A stretch of DNA of 64,000 bases from Bacteroidales bacterium (GTDB lineage: Bacteria; Bacteroidota; Bacteroidia; Bacteroidales; Lentimicrobiaceae), in assembly GCA_016788045.1 (NCBI GenBank), contig JAEUTG010000010.1, positions 1 through 64,000 of the forward strand. The letters are read 5' to 3'. The position numbers and the translations under genes were made by a program. Under the pieces are notes generated by a model. That model was given only the letters and a program-made list of their open reading frames with translations, was not told the origin of the DNA and did no database searches. Shown here in pieces: positions 56,564 to 64,000 of this stretch. Position 1 is the stretch's first letter; the number at the start of each line of letters is the position of its first letter.

Positions 56564-57157
56564 CTATTGAATTTTGGAGGCAGAACACAGAAAATTGGTT
56601 GCCCCATTGGCATGAATTTCTATCAGGCTGAAACCGGATGATTTCAACAAACGACTTACCCATGCCGGAGAGTAGATCCGGCTATCACTGTTGCGGTTGT
56701 ATTTGTGCATCAGGCTGGCAAACATGGGCCCTGTTTTCCTGAACCACTGATCAGCAATGATCAGCCTTCCTTCAGGCGCCAGCAGCCGGTGTATTTCAGC
56801 GAGTCCGGCTGAATGGTCTTCAACCAGGTTAAAGATCCCTACACAGAGAACGGTGCTGAAAGAATTATCTGCCCACGGCAAAGGTTGTATCTCATCCCTT
56901 CTTCCCATGGTTGTCATTTTCACATCAATTTCTGAAAGTCCTGAAATACCGCCCATAGGATCAGCAGTAACCAGGTGTATCCTGGCATCTACCTGGTGCA
57001 CAGCAATATCACTGCTGCTGAATTCAAGAATTATATCATTGTGGCTAAAGCTGAACTTGTTAAAAATCTGCAGATAGAGTGCACTGCGGTGTTCATAGTT
57101 TGCCGGAACTCCGAAAAAATAACTTCCGGGGTCGGCGGTTCGGATCTGATTCAGCAT
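56564..57157 (-). CDS. Class I SAM-dependent methyltransferase
   Basis: A 197-residue methyltransferase. Motif I-like IILEFSSSDIAVHQVD is weak in glycine, but the LITADP..(acidic) and LPWADNSFSTVLCVGIFN regions fit the Methyltransf_11 family. The second member of the pair lies immediately downstream. The loss of the GxGxG loop could mean weak or altered SAM binding, or a partner role. Promoter not seen. Confidence 0.75.
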   Translation of the reverse strand: MLNQIRTADPGSYFFGVPANYEHRSALYLQIFNKFSFSHNDIILEFSSSDIAVHQVDARIHLVTADPMGGISGLSEIDVKMTTMGRRDEIQPLPWADNSFSTVLCVGIFNLVEDHSAGLAEIHRLLAPEGRLIIADQWFRKTGPMFASLMHKYNRNSDSRIYSPAWVSRLLKSSGFSLIEIHANGATNFLCSASKIQ

Positions 57158-57249
57158 ACAGAGATTTGTTTGAAGTAAAACAATAACAACATCCGGTCCA
57201 TTTTTATTATCAGATTAACACAATTTAGGATTATCCTGGTCATGGCTGA

Positions 57250-57912
57250 TCAGAATACCCCGAGTTTCAGATTGACTGATCCTGAAAGCCCGTTGAGGAG
57301 ATACTCCCGGCTGCCTTCGATGTTAATGGCATTGGTGAACCTGTAACTGATGCCGGCCCCCATTCTGATGTATCTTGAAAGGTTAAATTCGAGTTCAATC
57401 CCGGGCTCTATCACAAAGTAGGCATCGCTGGCGAGAACAAAATGTCCGGTTTCATATTCAAAGTCCTCCCAGTCGTACTCTTCGGTTTCTTCTGAAAAGG
57501 CCACGCCTCCGGCTCCAATCAGCACAGGAAACGAAAGGTGCACAGGGAAATTCGGGGCAAATACGGGCTCCAGCAGTAATCCTCCGTATCCGCCTTCGAT
57601 GAAATAACCATCAGGGCTCAGATCTGGACGGTCGTGATTCAGTCCGTAAAGCCAATCGGAAAAACCGGCTCCGGCAACACCAATCGAAAAGCTGTGTCCC
57701 AGACGGGCTGCCAGCCTGAACTGACCAAACAAGGCATTGTTGTCATTGATGATGGTATTTCCGAAACCCAGGGAAACGTATCCGCCCAGGTCATCCTGCT
57801 GGTTACCGAAAACAGTGGCAAACCGTTCATCCTGGTCAGGGTTCTGCTGCTGGGCCACAACGGTGAATGAAAGCAGCAGAATAAAAACGGAGAGGTAAAT
57901 TCTTGCATTCAT
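57250..57912 (-). CDS. Outer membrane beta-barrel protein, hypothetical
   Basis: A 220-residue exported protein: signal peptide (about 1-20, ending VVAQ), then a set of alternating beta strands with glycine and aromatic positions (GGYVSLGFGN, FRLAARLGHSFSIG, YIRMGAGISYRFT) ending in a hydrophobic strand (NLKLGVF). It looks like a small 8-strand-type barrel. Function unknown. The ATG at 57912 is supported by a promoter box; a frame from 57939 would reach into the leader. Confidence 0.75.
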   Translation of the reverse strand: MNARIYLSVFILLLSFTVVAQQQNPDQDERFATVFGNQQDDLGGYVSLGFGNTIINDNNALFGQFRLAARLGHSFSIGVAGAGFSDWLYGLNHDRPDLSPDGYFIEGGYGGLLLEPVFAPNFPVHLSFPVLIGAGGVAFSEETEEYDWEDFEYETGHFVLASDAYFVIEPGIELEFNLSRYIRMGAGISYRFTNAINIEGSREYLLNGLSGSVNLKLGVF

Positions 57913-57936
57913 GATCGTAGTTTTTTTGTGATGTGG

Positions 57937-57965
57937 CAAAAATAGGTCAGCTGTGTGGGGTGCAA
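57937..57965 (-). promoter_or_regulatory. Promoter of the barrel protein gene
   Basis: Minus strand: TTG (57965-57963), 18 bases, TATTTTTG (57944-57937); leader of about 21 bases. Confidence 0.65.
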
Positions 57966-58101
57966 AACTTTAAATCGGTGAACCGCTGAAAACACACCAT
58001 GAATGGTAAAAAAGCCCGGATGAACTAGCAGTAAAAAGCAAACAGCAATTCCTGGAAAACCTCAGGCTGACCGGTTGAACAATGAATAAAAGAATAGCCC
58101 T

Positions 58102-58130
58102 TTGCCTGAATAAATCATTGACTAACTTTG
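58102..58130 (+). promoter_or_regulatory. Promoter of the MFS transporter gene
   Basis: TTG (58102-58104), 18 bases, TAACTTTG (58123-58130); it places the message start about 17 bases before the TTG codon at 58151. Confidence 0.65.
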
Positions 58131-58150
58131 CAGCCTCATAAATCTGAATT

Positions 58151-59410
58151 TTGAGCCCACCTTTGAATCATCAGCCGTTTGACGCAGCTACCCCTGGATT
58201 TATCCGATCATTGAGACACCGGAATTACCGCCTGTATTTTTTCGGTCAGCTGATTTCACTTCCCGGCAACTGGATTCAGAACATCGCCCTCGGCTGGCTG
58301 GTTTACCGTCTTACTGATTCGGCCCTGCTGCTTGGAATTGTGGGATTTTCCGGACAGATCCCGTCACTTTTTCTGACACCACTGGCCGGGGTTTTCGCCG
58401 ACAGGACCGGCCGGCGTAAAATCCTGCTTACCACACAAACGGTTTCCATGCTGATAGCGCTGTCAGTTTCCGTACTCATCTTTTCGGGCCATATCAAGGT
58501 TTGGCATATTATACTCTCAGCAGTTCTCAATGGCATTTCTGTAGCTTTCGATACACCTTTCAGACATGCCTTTCTGGTAAATATGGTACCCGATAAAAAA
58601 GACCTCCAGAATGCCATCGCCCTCAATTCAACCCTGTTCAACACAGCGAGATTTGCCGGTCCGCCGCTGGGTGGGCTGTTGATTGCCGTTTCGGGTGAAG
58701 CTGTCTGTTTTCTGATTAACGGGCTCAGCTATCTGGCAGTGATCTGGAGCCTGTCTCTGATGAAGGTGAATGAAAATCCTGTAAAAACAGAAAAAGCATC
58801 GGTGCTAACCGACCTGCTGCAAGGTGTGCAATATTCCTGGAAGGAGGCCCCTATAAGGATATTGCTGCTGATGGTCATCACCACCAGTTTGCTTGGACTG
58901 CCCTTTCAGGTATTTATGCCAGTTTTCGCCCGTGAGGTTCTTCAGGGTGATTCACGCACCCTGGGCTACCTCATCGGAGCCATTGGTGCCGGCGCACTCA
59001 CCGGGGCAGTGTTTCTGGCAACGCGAAGAACCCTGGGCGGGATCCCTTTAATTATTCTGATTTCTGCCCTGATGTTCAGTGCGGGCCTGATGGCATTCTC
59101 GGCTTCGCCAACCCTGCTGCTTTCAGTTTTACTGCTGGTTATCACCGGTTTTGGCATGGTTGTGGAATTTGCCTCCAGCAACACCCTGCTGCAAACACTG
59201 GTCGATGACCGGATGCGGGGAAGGGTGGTTGCCCTGTACAGTATGTCGTTCATGGGATTCACCCCGCTGGGGAGTCTGCTTACCGGATGGCTGGCCGAAA
59301 TTGCCGGAGTGCAGTTCACAGTATTCGTTGCCGGATTCTGTTGCCTCATTGCTGCTCTCTTCTTTTACAGAAAGCTGAATGTGATACGGAAAGCAATCGC
59401 CCGCCAGTGA
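58151..59410 (+). CDS. MFS transporter, EntS/MFS_3 type exporter
   Basis: A 419-residue, 12-helix transporter. N-terminal RSLRHRNYRLYFFGQL and the loop motif ADRTGRRKILL (motif A) between helices 2 and 3, and the GRVVALYSMSF segment late in the protein, are typical of the EntS-like exporters of siderophores or drugs. It begins with TTG; no ATG fits. The next genes (membrane-anchored protein, TonB receptor) are on the same strand, which would fit metal or siderophore handling, but a siderophore gene cluster is not present. Confidence 0.85.
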   Translation: MSPPLNHQPFDAATPGFIRSLRHRNYRLYFFGQLISLPGNWIQNIALGWLVYRLTDSALLLGIVGFSGQIPSLFLTPLAGVFADRTGRRKILLTTQTVSMLIALSVSVLIFSGHIKVWHIILSAVLNGISVAFDTPFRHAFLVNMVPDKKDLQNAIALNSTLFNTARFAGPPLGGLLIAVSGEAVCFLINGLSYLAVIWSLSLMKVNENPVKTEKASVLTDLLQGVQYSWKEAPIRILLLMVITTSLLGLPFQVFMPVFAREVLQGDSRTLGYLIGAIGAGALTGAVFLATRRTLGGIPLIILISALMFSAGLMAFSASPTLLLSVLLLVITGFGMVVEFASSNTLLQTLVDDRMRGRVVALYSMSFMGFTPLGSLLTGWLAEIAGVQFTVFVAGFCCLIAALFFYRKLNVIRKAIARQ

Positions 59411-59570
59411 GAGCGTTCCTGAAACAGCTTCTTATAAAATGTTTCGGCTGAAAATGTACAACCTGATGCGTGTCTGTAACAGGAATTTTAGTAGGTTTGA
59501 ATCATCAATCAAGCCTTTCGCCCGGGAATAACCGGTCAATAATCAGGACAATAATCACAAAATCAGTAAG

Positions 59571-60104
59571 TTGAAAAGAAAGTTTACGGCATTTTTCCTG
59601 TTGGTCTGCCTGGTTTTACCTCCGGTTGCCGTATACACTTATCTGAAGGTTCAGAAAAGGCAGGTCCGGAAAGAGGTGAAAAAACAGATCATTTCGGGAA
59701 TCAGTAAAAGTGAGCTTGTTTTGCTGAGCTTTTCAAAGCAGGAACTGACCAAAGTACTCCGCTGGAAGCATTCGAAAGAGTTTGCTTACAAGGATATGAT
59801 GTTTGATATTGTTGAAAGCCGGAGCACAGCAGATTCGGTTTTTTACTGGTGCTGGCCCGACCACAAAGAAAGCAGACTCAACAAGAACCTGAAAGAACTG
59901 GCCCGGCTTGCCCTGAATAAGAATCCGCAACGTAATGATCAGAAGCAACGATTATCAAGATTCCTCAATTCCTTCTACTTTGAAGAACCCGCTTCCTGGC
60001 ATTCCGTTAATTTTGCTGCTATGACCTTTTATCCCCGGTTTGTAGTCAGCGAATACCCCGGTTTTGTCACCCCCCCTTTACCACCCCCGCCAAAACGAGG
60101 CTAA
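59571..60104 (+). CDS. Hypothetical membrane-anchored protein upstream of a TonB receptor
   Basis: A 177-residue protein with an N-terminal hydrophobic segment (about 5-25) acting as uncleaved signal anchor, then a polar periplasmic domain (SKQELTKVLRWKHSKEFAYKD..., VFYWCWPDHKESRLNK) and a proline-rich tail (PPLPPPPKRG). Similar small proteins precede TonB-dependent receptors in Bacteroidota, in my recollection; function unknown. Starts with TTG at 59571; the first ATG would remove the membrane segment. Confidence 0.65.
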   Translation: MKRKFTAFFLLVCLVLPPVAVYTYLKVQKRQVRKEVKKQIISGISKSELVLLSFSKQELTKVLRWKHSKEFAYKDMMFDIVESRSTADSVFYWCWPDHKESRLNKNLKELARLALNKNPQRNDQKQRLSRFLNSFYFEEPASWHSVNFAAMTFYPRFVVSEYPGFVTPPLPPPPKRG

Positions 60105-60189
60105 ACAGTTTAGTTATTTTACTATGAACCATGGCTGCCGGTTTTCCGGACCGGCCAGGTAATTTTTGTTTAACCTTTACACAAACACC

Positions 60190-62595
60190 ATGAAGAAATT
60201 ATTCTTTCTGTGGTTGTTGCTTGGGTTTGTACTACACTTACAATCACAGACGATAACCATTCAGAACAGTGAAACCGGTGAAGCCATTGAGATGGCGACA
60301 CTTCACAGTGATAGCCCAGAAGCATTCACCACTACCAATGCCAAAGGACAGGCAGATATTTCAGCTTTTAAAGGAGCGCTGATTATTGAAATCCGTTCGC
60401 TGGGATTCCGGACAGCGTATTTAAGCTTCGCAGATTTTTCAAAAGCAGGATTTCAGCTTAAAATGATTCCATCCAGCCTGAATATCGATGGAGTGGTTGT
60501 ATCAGCAACCCGATGGAATCAGTCGACAGGTAGTGTTCCCTCAAAAATCATCACGCTATCCCCCCGCGAAATTGCCTTACAGAACCCGCAAACAGCTGCT
60601 GATCTGCTGAGTGTCTCGGGTAAAGTCTTTATCCAGAAGAGTCAGCAGGGAGGTGGAAGTCCGATGATCCGGGGCTTTGCAACCAACAGGCTGCTTTACA
60701 CCATCGACGGGGTACGCATGAATACCGCCATTTTCAGGAGTGGCAATATTCAGAATGTGATCTCGCTCGACCCTTTTACCATTGAAAATGCAGAAGTATT
60801 GTTCGGCCCGGGCTCAGTGATCTATGGCAGCGATGCCATTGGTGGGGTAATGAGTTTTCAGACGCTCACCCCGCAGTTGTCGCTTGAGGATACCCCACTG
60901 ATTACCGGAAAAGCGGTAACCCGTTATTCTTCGGCCAATAATGAAAAGACAGCCCATTTTAATGTCAACCTGGGCTGGAGAAGATGGGCATTGGTGAGCA
61001 GCATAAGCACCAACGACTTCGGCGATCTGCGAATGGGCAGTGATGGTCCGGATGAATACCTCCGGCCTTTCTATGTGCAGCGCATTGACAGTACCGATGT
61101 CGTGGTGACCAACGACGACCCGCGTGTACAACGGCCCTCCGGGTACTCACAGATCAACATGATGCAGAAGATCAGGTTTAAACCAGATGAAGCATGGGAT
61201 TTTCAATACGGTTTTCATTTTTCTGAGACATCAGAATACAGCCGTTATGACCGCCATATCCGTTACAAAAAAGGGCTGCCGAGGTATGGGGAATGGGCCT
61301 ATGGACCGCAGAAGTGGATGATGAACAACCTGAATATAAACCACCATGGAAGCAATCAACTGTATGATCAGTTCAGTATCAGGCTGGCTGTTCAGTCTTT
61401 TGAAGAAAGCCGCATCAGCCGCGACATCAATAAAAGCAACAGGGAAATCAGGGTTGAAGAAGTGGATGCTTATTCAGCCAATTTCGACCTTACCAAAACA
61501 GTGAATGCCAAAAACAAACTATATTATGGCGTCGAGTTTGTGTCGAATGATGTTGTTTCCACCGGGACCGATGAGAATATCTCGACCGGGGTAAGTGCAC
61601 CCGGGCCTTCCCGTTATCCGCAGGCTACCTGGAACTCTTATGGAGCTTACATTACAGGGCAATCGAAGCTAACTGACCGTTTTATTCTTCAGGCAGGTCT
61701 CAGGTTTAGTCACTTTTCTCTTGATGGCACTTTCGATACCACTTTCTATCCATTCCCGTTTACAAAAGCTGAAATGAGTAAAGGCTCGCTCACCGGAAGT
61801 CTGGGCTTCGTATACCGTCCGACCGATGAATGGGTATTCAGTATGAATGCTTCAACCGCTTTCAGGGCACCGAATGTGGATGATGTTGGTAAAGTCTTTG
61901 ACTCAGAACCAGGAGCGGTAACGGTTCCCAATCCTGAACTTGAAGCTGAATATGCCTACAACGGAGATATCAGCATAGCAAGGGTATTCGGCGAATCGGT
62001 AAAAATTGATCTTACGGCCTATTACACACTGCTGAACAATGCGATGGTGAGGCGCGATTTCCGGCTGAACGGACTTGACAGCATCATGTACGATGGCACC
62101 CTAAGCCAGGTTCAGGCTATACAGAATGCAGCCAAAGCCAATGTTTACGGCCTGCAGGCAGGCATAGAAATCAGGCTGCCGGAGGGTTTTGGTTTTTCTG
62201 CAGATCTGAACTATCAGGTCGGGGAAGAAGAACTTGACGATGGCACAACCAGTCCTTCCCGACACGCTGCACCTTTTTACGGCATTACAAAGCTGACATA
62301 CAATGCCCACAAACTCAACATGCAGTTGTATGCTGTGTTCAGCGGAGAAAAAAGCTTTGAAAACCTTCCTGAAGAGGAAAAGGCCAAAACCGAAATCTAT
62401 GCCGTGGATCCAGATGGAAATCCTTATTCTCCGGGATGGTACACGCTCAATTTCAAAGCCGCTTATCAGTTGACTACCAACATCACAGTCAATGCAGGCC
62501 TTGAAAACCTGACGGATCAGCGATACAGGCCTTATAGCTCAGGCATTGTTTCGCCCGGCAGGAACTTTATCATCTCTGTAAAAGCTGGTTTTTGA
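60190..62595 (+). CDS. TonB-dependent outer membrane receptor
   Basis: An 801-residue receptor: signal peptide (about 1-19), a carboxypeptidase-like beta domain (about 20-105), the plug domain (from about 115; SVPSKIITLSPREI, QGGGSPMIRGFATNRLLYTIDGVR, and GPGSVIYGSDAIGGVMSF), then a 22-strand-type barrel ending in ISVKAGF with the terminal aromatic residue. The plug form is that of CirA/hemin-type receptors; the ligand is unknown. The ATG at 60190 starts the signal peptide (MKKLFFLWLLL). With the gene upstream it may form an uptake unit. Confidence 0.93.
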   Translation: MKKLFFLWLLLGFVLHLQSQTITIQNSETGEAIEMATLHSDSPEAFTTTNAKGQADISAFKGALIIEIRSLGFRTAYLSFADFSKAGFQLKMIPSSLNIDGVVVSATRWNQSTGSVPSKIITLSPREIALQNPQTAADLLSVSGKVFIQKSQQGGGSPMIRGFATNRLLYTIDGVRMNTAIFRSGNIQNVISLDPFTIENAEVLFGPGSVIYGSDAIGGVMSFQTLTPQLSLEDTPLITGKAVTRYSSANNEKTAHFNVNLGWRRWALVSSISTNDFGDLRMGSDGPDEYLRPFYVQRIDSTDVVVTNDDPRVQRPSGYSQINMMQKIRFKPDEAWDFQYGFHFSETSEYSRYDRHIRYKKGLPRYGEWAYGPQKWMMNNLNINHHGSNQLYDQFSIRLAVQSFEESRISRDINKSNREIRVEEVDAYSANFDLTKTVNAKNKLYYGVEFVSNDVVSTGTDENISTGVSAPGPSRYPQATWNSYGAYITGQSKLTDRFILQAGLRFSHFSLDGTFDTTFYPFPFTKAEMSKGSLTGSLGFVYRPTDEWVFSMNASTAFRAPNVDDVGKVFDSEPGAVTVPNPELEAEYAYNGDISIARVFGESVKIDLTAYYTLLNNAMVRRDFRLNGLDSIMYDGTLSQVQAIQNAAKANVYGLQAGIEIRLPEGFGFSADLNYQVGEEELDDGTTSPSRHAAPFYGITKLTYNAHKLNMQLYAVFSGEKSFENLPEEEKAKTEIYAVDPDGNPYSPGWYTLNFKAAYQLTTNITVNAGLENLTDQRYRPYSSGIVSPGRNFIISVKAGF

Positions 62596-62609
62596 CATTG
62601 CTTAACTTG

Positions 62610-62660
62610 CAACTACCTGCAAGGCATCAAAGGATGCTGAATGCAGGTAGTTGTTTTTTT
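62610..62660 (+). terminator. Terminator of the TonB receptor gene
   Basis: Stem CAACTACCTGCA/TGCAGGTAGTTG with a 20-base loop, then seven T. Confidence 0.8.
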
Positions 62661-63802
62661 TGTTGTTTCAGTAAAATCAGGGCTGCAAGTACCTGCATTT
62701 GTCAGTAAAATACACGAAGTGCGGGATTTTAGTCAGAAAAAAATCAATAGTTCATACCAAACTATTAATTATCAGATGCTTACAAAATTCATATTATGCT
62801 ATTGTTTGTTCAGATTTTGAAATTATAACCTGAAAACTCCCGGGTTCGGAATCATAAATTGAAAAAATACTACTCCAATTCATGATTTCATACCTTATTC
62901 AATTCGCTAAATCAACTTCCGGAATGATTGTGATCCTTTTAAAGCAAAGTTGATAATTTTTAAATTTCGCTGAAGCATAACAAGGTGAATCTCAAAAAGT
63001 GCAATGAAGTACCATTTTTATTGAGGGAAAGTAAAATAATTTTACATAAAATTCTATGTTATTGTTTTTCTGCTATTTATATCAGTCATTTAAAAAGGCT
63101 ATTTTTTACATCAAGAATTTTCACGAATCTGAATCCCGGCCTTCGGAAAAAAAATCAGGCAGCCTGATCCTGTTGGTTGAATTGAAAGGCTTTTGAAGAT
63201 ATTTATAGTACTCATATTCAATACTTTAAAATTCTGACTTCTTATCAGTTCATTACGAAAAGACTTGAATAACAGTCCGGAATTTCCTGACCACAATCAC
63301 ATTCAAGGTGCAACAGATTTTCGCATCAACTTGAATATTAGAACATTATGCTAATTTGTCAGATACCTGGATGCACAGTTTAACCTGAAACACTTAATGT
63401 AAACCGGCCCTAACCGTTTAATCGCTTATATTTATATATATAAATAATAAAATCAGGTACCTGAGGCAGCAGATACCTTTTGATGTTGATGTTAAAAAAT
63501 ACCTGTAAAAAGTTTGAAATTAAGAACCGGCTGACTTTGGCCGGATTTATAAATCTGTACCTATAGCGGTTGCGCAGGCAGTTTGAGCACTGTACATTAG
63601 CCTCACTCAAATAAACTCATGAAGCTGAATGCCTTTTCGCTATATTCATCTATAAATCAACTTATTAACAAACTAAAACAATCATGTGAATTCAGCAAGG
63701 ACTCGAAAAACTCACACATCTTTGGTACAATTCAATTGTAATTCATTGAATTTCATTAATTTAAGTGAATACTAACCAATTATTAACCAAAACCAAAATG
63801 TC
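62661..63802. other. AT-rich gene-free region
   Basis: More than 1.1 kb without a credible gene. The ORFs inside (for example 62985-63167) are short and low in information. The base composition is clearly richer in A and T than the neighbouring genes. A small hairpin CCGGC/GCCGG lies near 63525-63542. I see no tRNA or known RNA motif. It separates the TonB unit from the secreted protein gene at the edge. Confidence 0.5.
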
Positions 63803-64000
63803 ATGAGAAAACTCTTCACATTGCTGATTCTGGCTATTCTGTTTACGACAGGGTATAGTCAGGAAAGGGTTGCCAACGATGCCGGCCTGCTTGGCCGTTA
63901 TGCCCCTGCTCAGGTTCAACAGGATCATCCCCTTGCTCCCATGCAGGTTGTTAAAAAGAATGCCTCTTTCAACGCTAACACAACCCAGGTTTGTTCAGTT
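63803..64000 (+). CDS. Secreted protein, start only (runs off the window)
   Basis: The first 66 codons are present. They encode a signal peptide (MRKLFTLLILAILFTTGYSQ) and the start of a mature part (ERVANDAGLLGRYAPAQ). In Bacteroidota, such large exported proteins often carry type IX secretion tails, but the C-terminus is outside the window. The ATG at 63798 in another frame ends at once and was not used. Function cannot be given. Confidence 0.7.
   Translation, partial: MRKLFTLLILAILFTTGYSQERVANDAGLLGRYAPAQVQQDHPLAPMQVVKKNASFNANTTQVCSV

Noticed and set aside
55868..56641. Plus-strand ORF of 257 codons opposite the methyltransferase gene
   Set aside because: The minus frame shows methyltransferase motifs and operon spacing; the plus frame crosses two genes and has odd composition.
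63420..63600. Possible structured RNA in the AT-rich region
   Set aside because: Only one small G/C hairpin is visible; no tRNA, 6S or riboswitch core could be recognised.

Overview
The window reads as a chromosomal segment of a strictly or mainly anaerobic member of the Bacteroidota, probably order Bacteroidales. Evidence: promoter boxes of the Bacteroidetes type (TAnnTTTG, often with TTG 18-20 bases upstream) recur before genes on both strands; there are many secreted lipoproteins, a TonB-dependent receptor, a DUF5916 barrel protein and a C10 protease with a type IX secretion tail; and there are two [FeFe]-hydrogenase modules. Species cannot be named from the sequence alone.

Layout. 1-575: non-coding, with a terminator and a repeat cluster. 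576-5373: N-acetylglucosamine kinase-like protein, serine hydrolase, lipoprotein MsrB, a small lipoprotein, a DUF456 membrane protein, TruA. 5521-17858: a 12-kb hydrogenase supercluster. Module 1 (hydC, a short hydB, hydA) is followed by a six-gene signalling block (DRTGG, HATPase, sensory hydrogenase-like Fe-S protein, DRTGG, PHP, HATPase) and then by module 2 (HndB-, HndC-, HndD- and HndA-like genes), closed by a strong terminator. 18123-21424: FMN-binding protein, porin, sucC. 21624-30908: DUF5916 protein, LolD-like ATPase, a secreted protein built of eighteen 57-residue TPR-like repeats, a class V aminotransferase. 31095-35702 (minus): metallophosphoesterase, aconitase/isopropylmalate dehydratase fusion, DUF6340 lipoprotein.

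35822-38050: a tRNA island (Ser-GCT, Pro-TGG, Arg-TCT) in which a GIY-YIG nuclease gene lies between tRNA-Pro and a decayed second copy of the tRNA-Pro 3' part with its terminator; two further decayed fragments follow. 38202-48182: C10 protease, carA, carB, a repeat-rich spacer, a lipoprotein/radical SAM pair and an ABC-F ATPase. 48371-57912: acyltransferase, two acetyltransferases, a LytTR regulator and a seven-PAS LytS-type kinase separated by a palindromic MITE-like element, two methyltransferases, an outer membrane protein. 58151-62595: MFS exporter, a small membrane-anchored protein, TonB-dependent receptor. 62661-63802 is AT-rich and shows no gene; a secreted protein gene runs off the right edge.

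How the genes work together. Module 2 has all the iron-sulfur domains seen in electron-bifurcating Hnd/Hyd enzymes, whereas module 1 has an NADH-binding subunit stripped of its N- and C-terminal Fe-S domains. This suggests one ferredoxin-plus-NADH hydrogenase and one NADH-only hydrogenase, with a redox or H2 sensor block between them. HydEFG maturases are not in the window. All functions are inferred from motifs read by eye; no database search was run.
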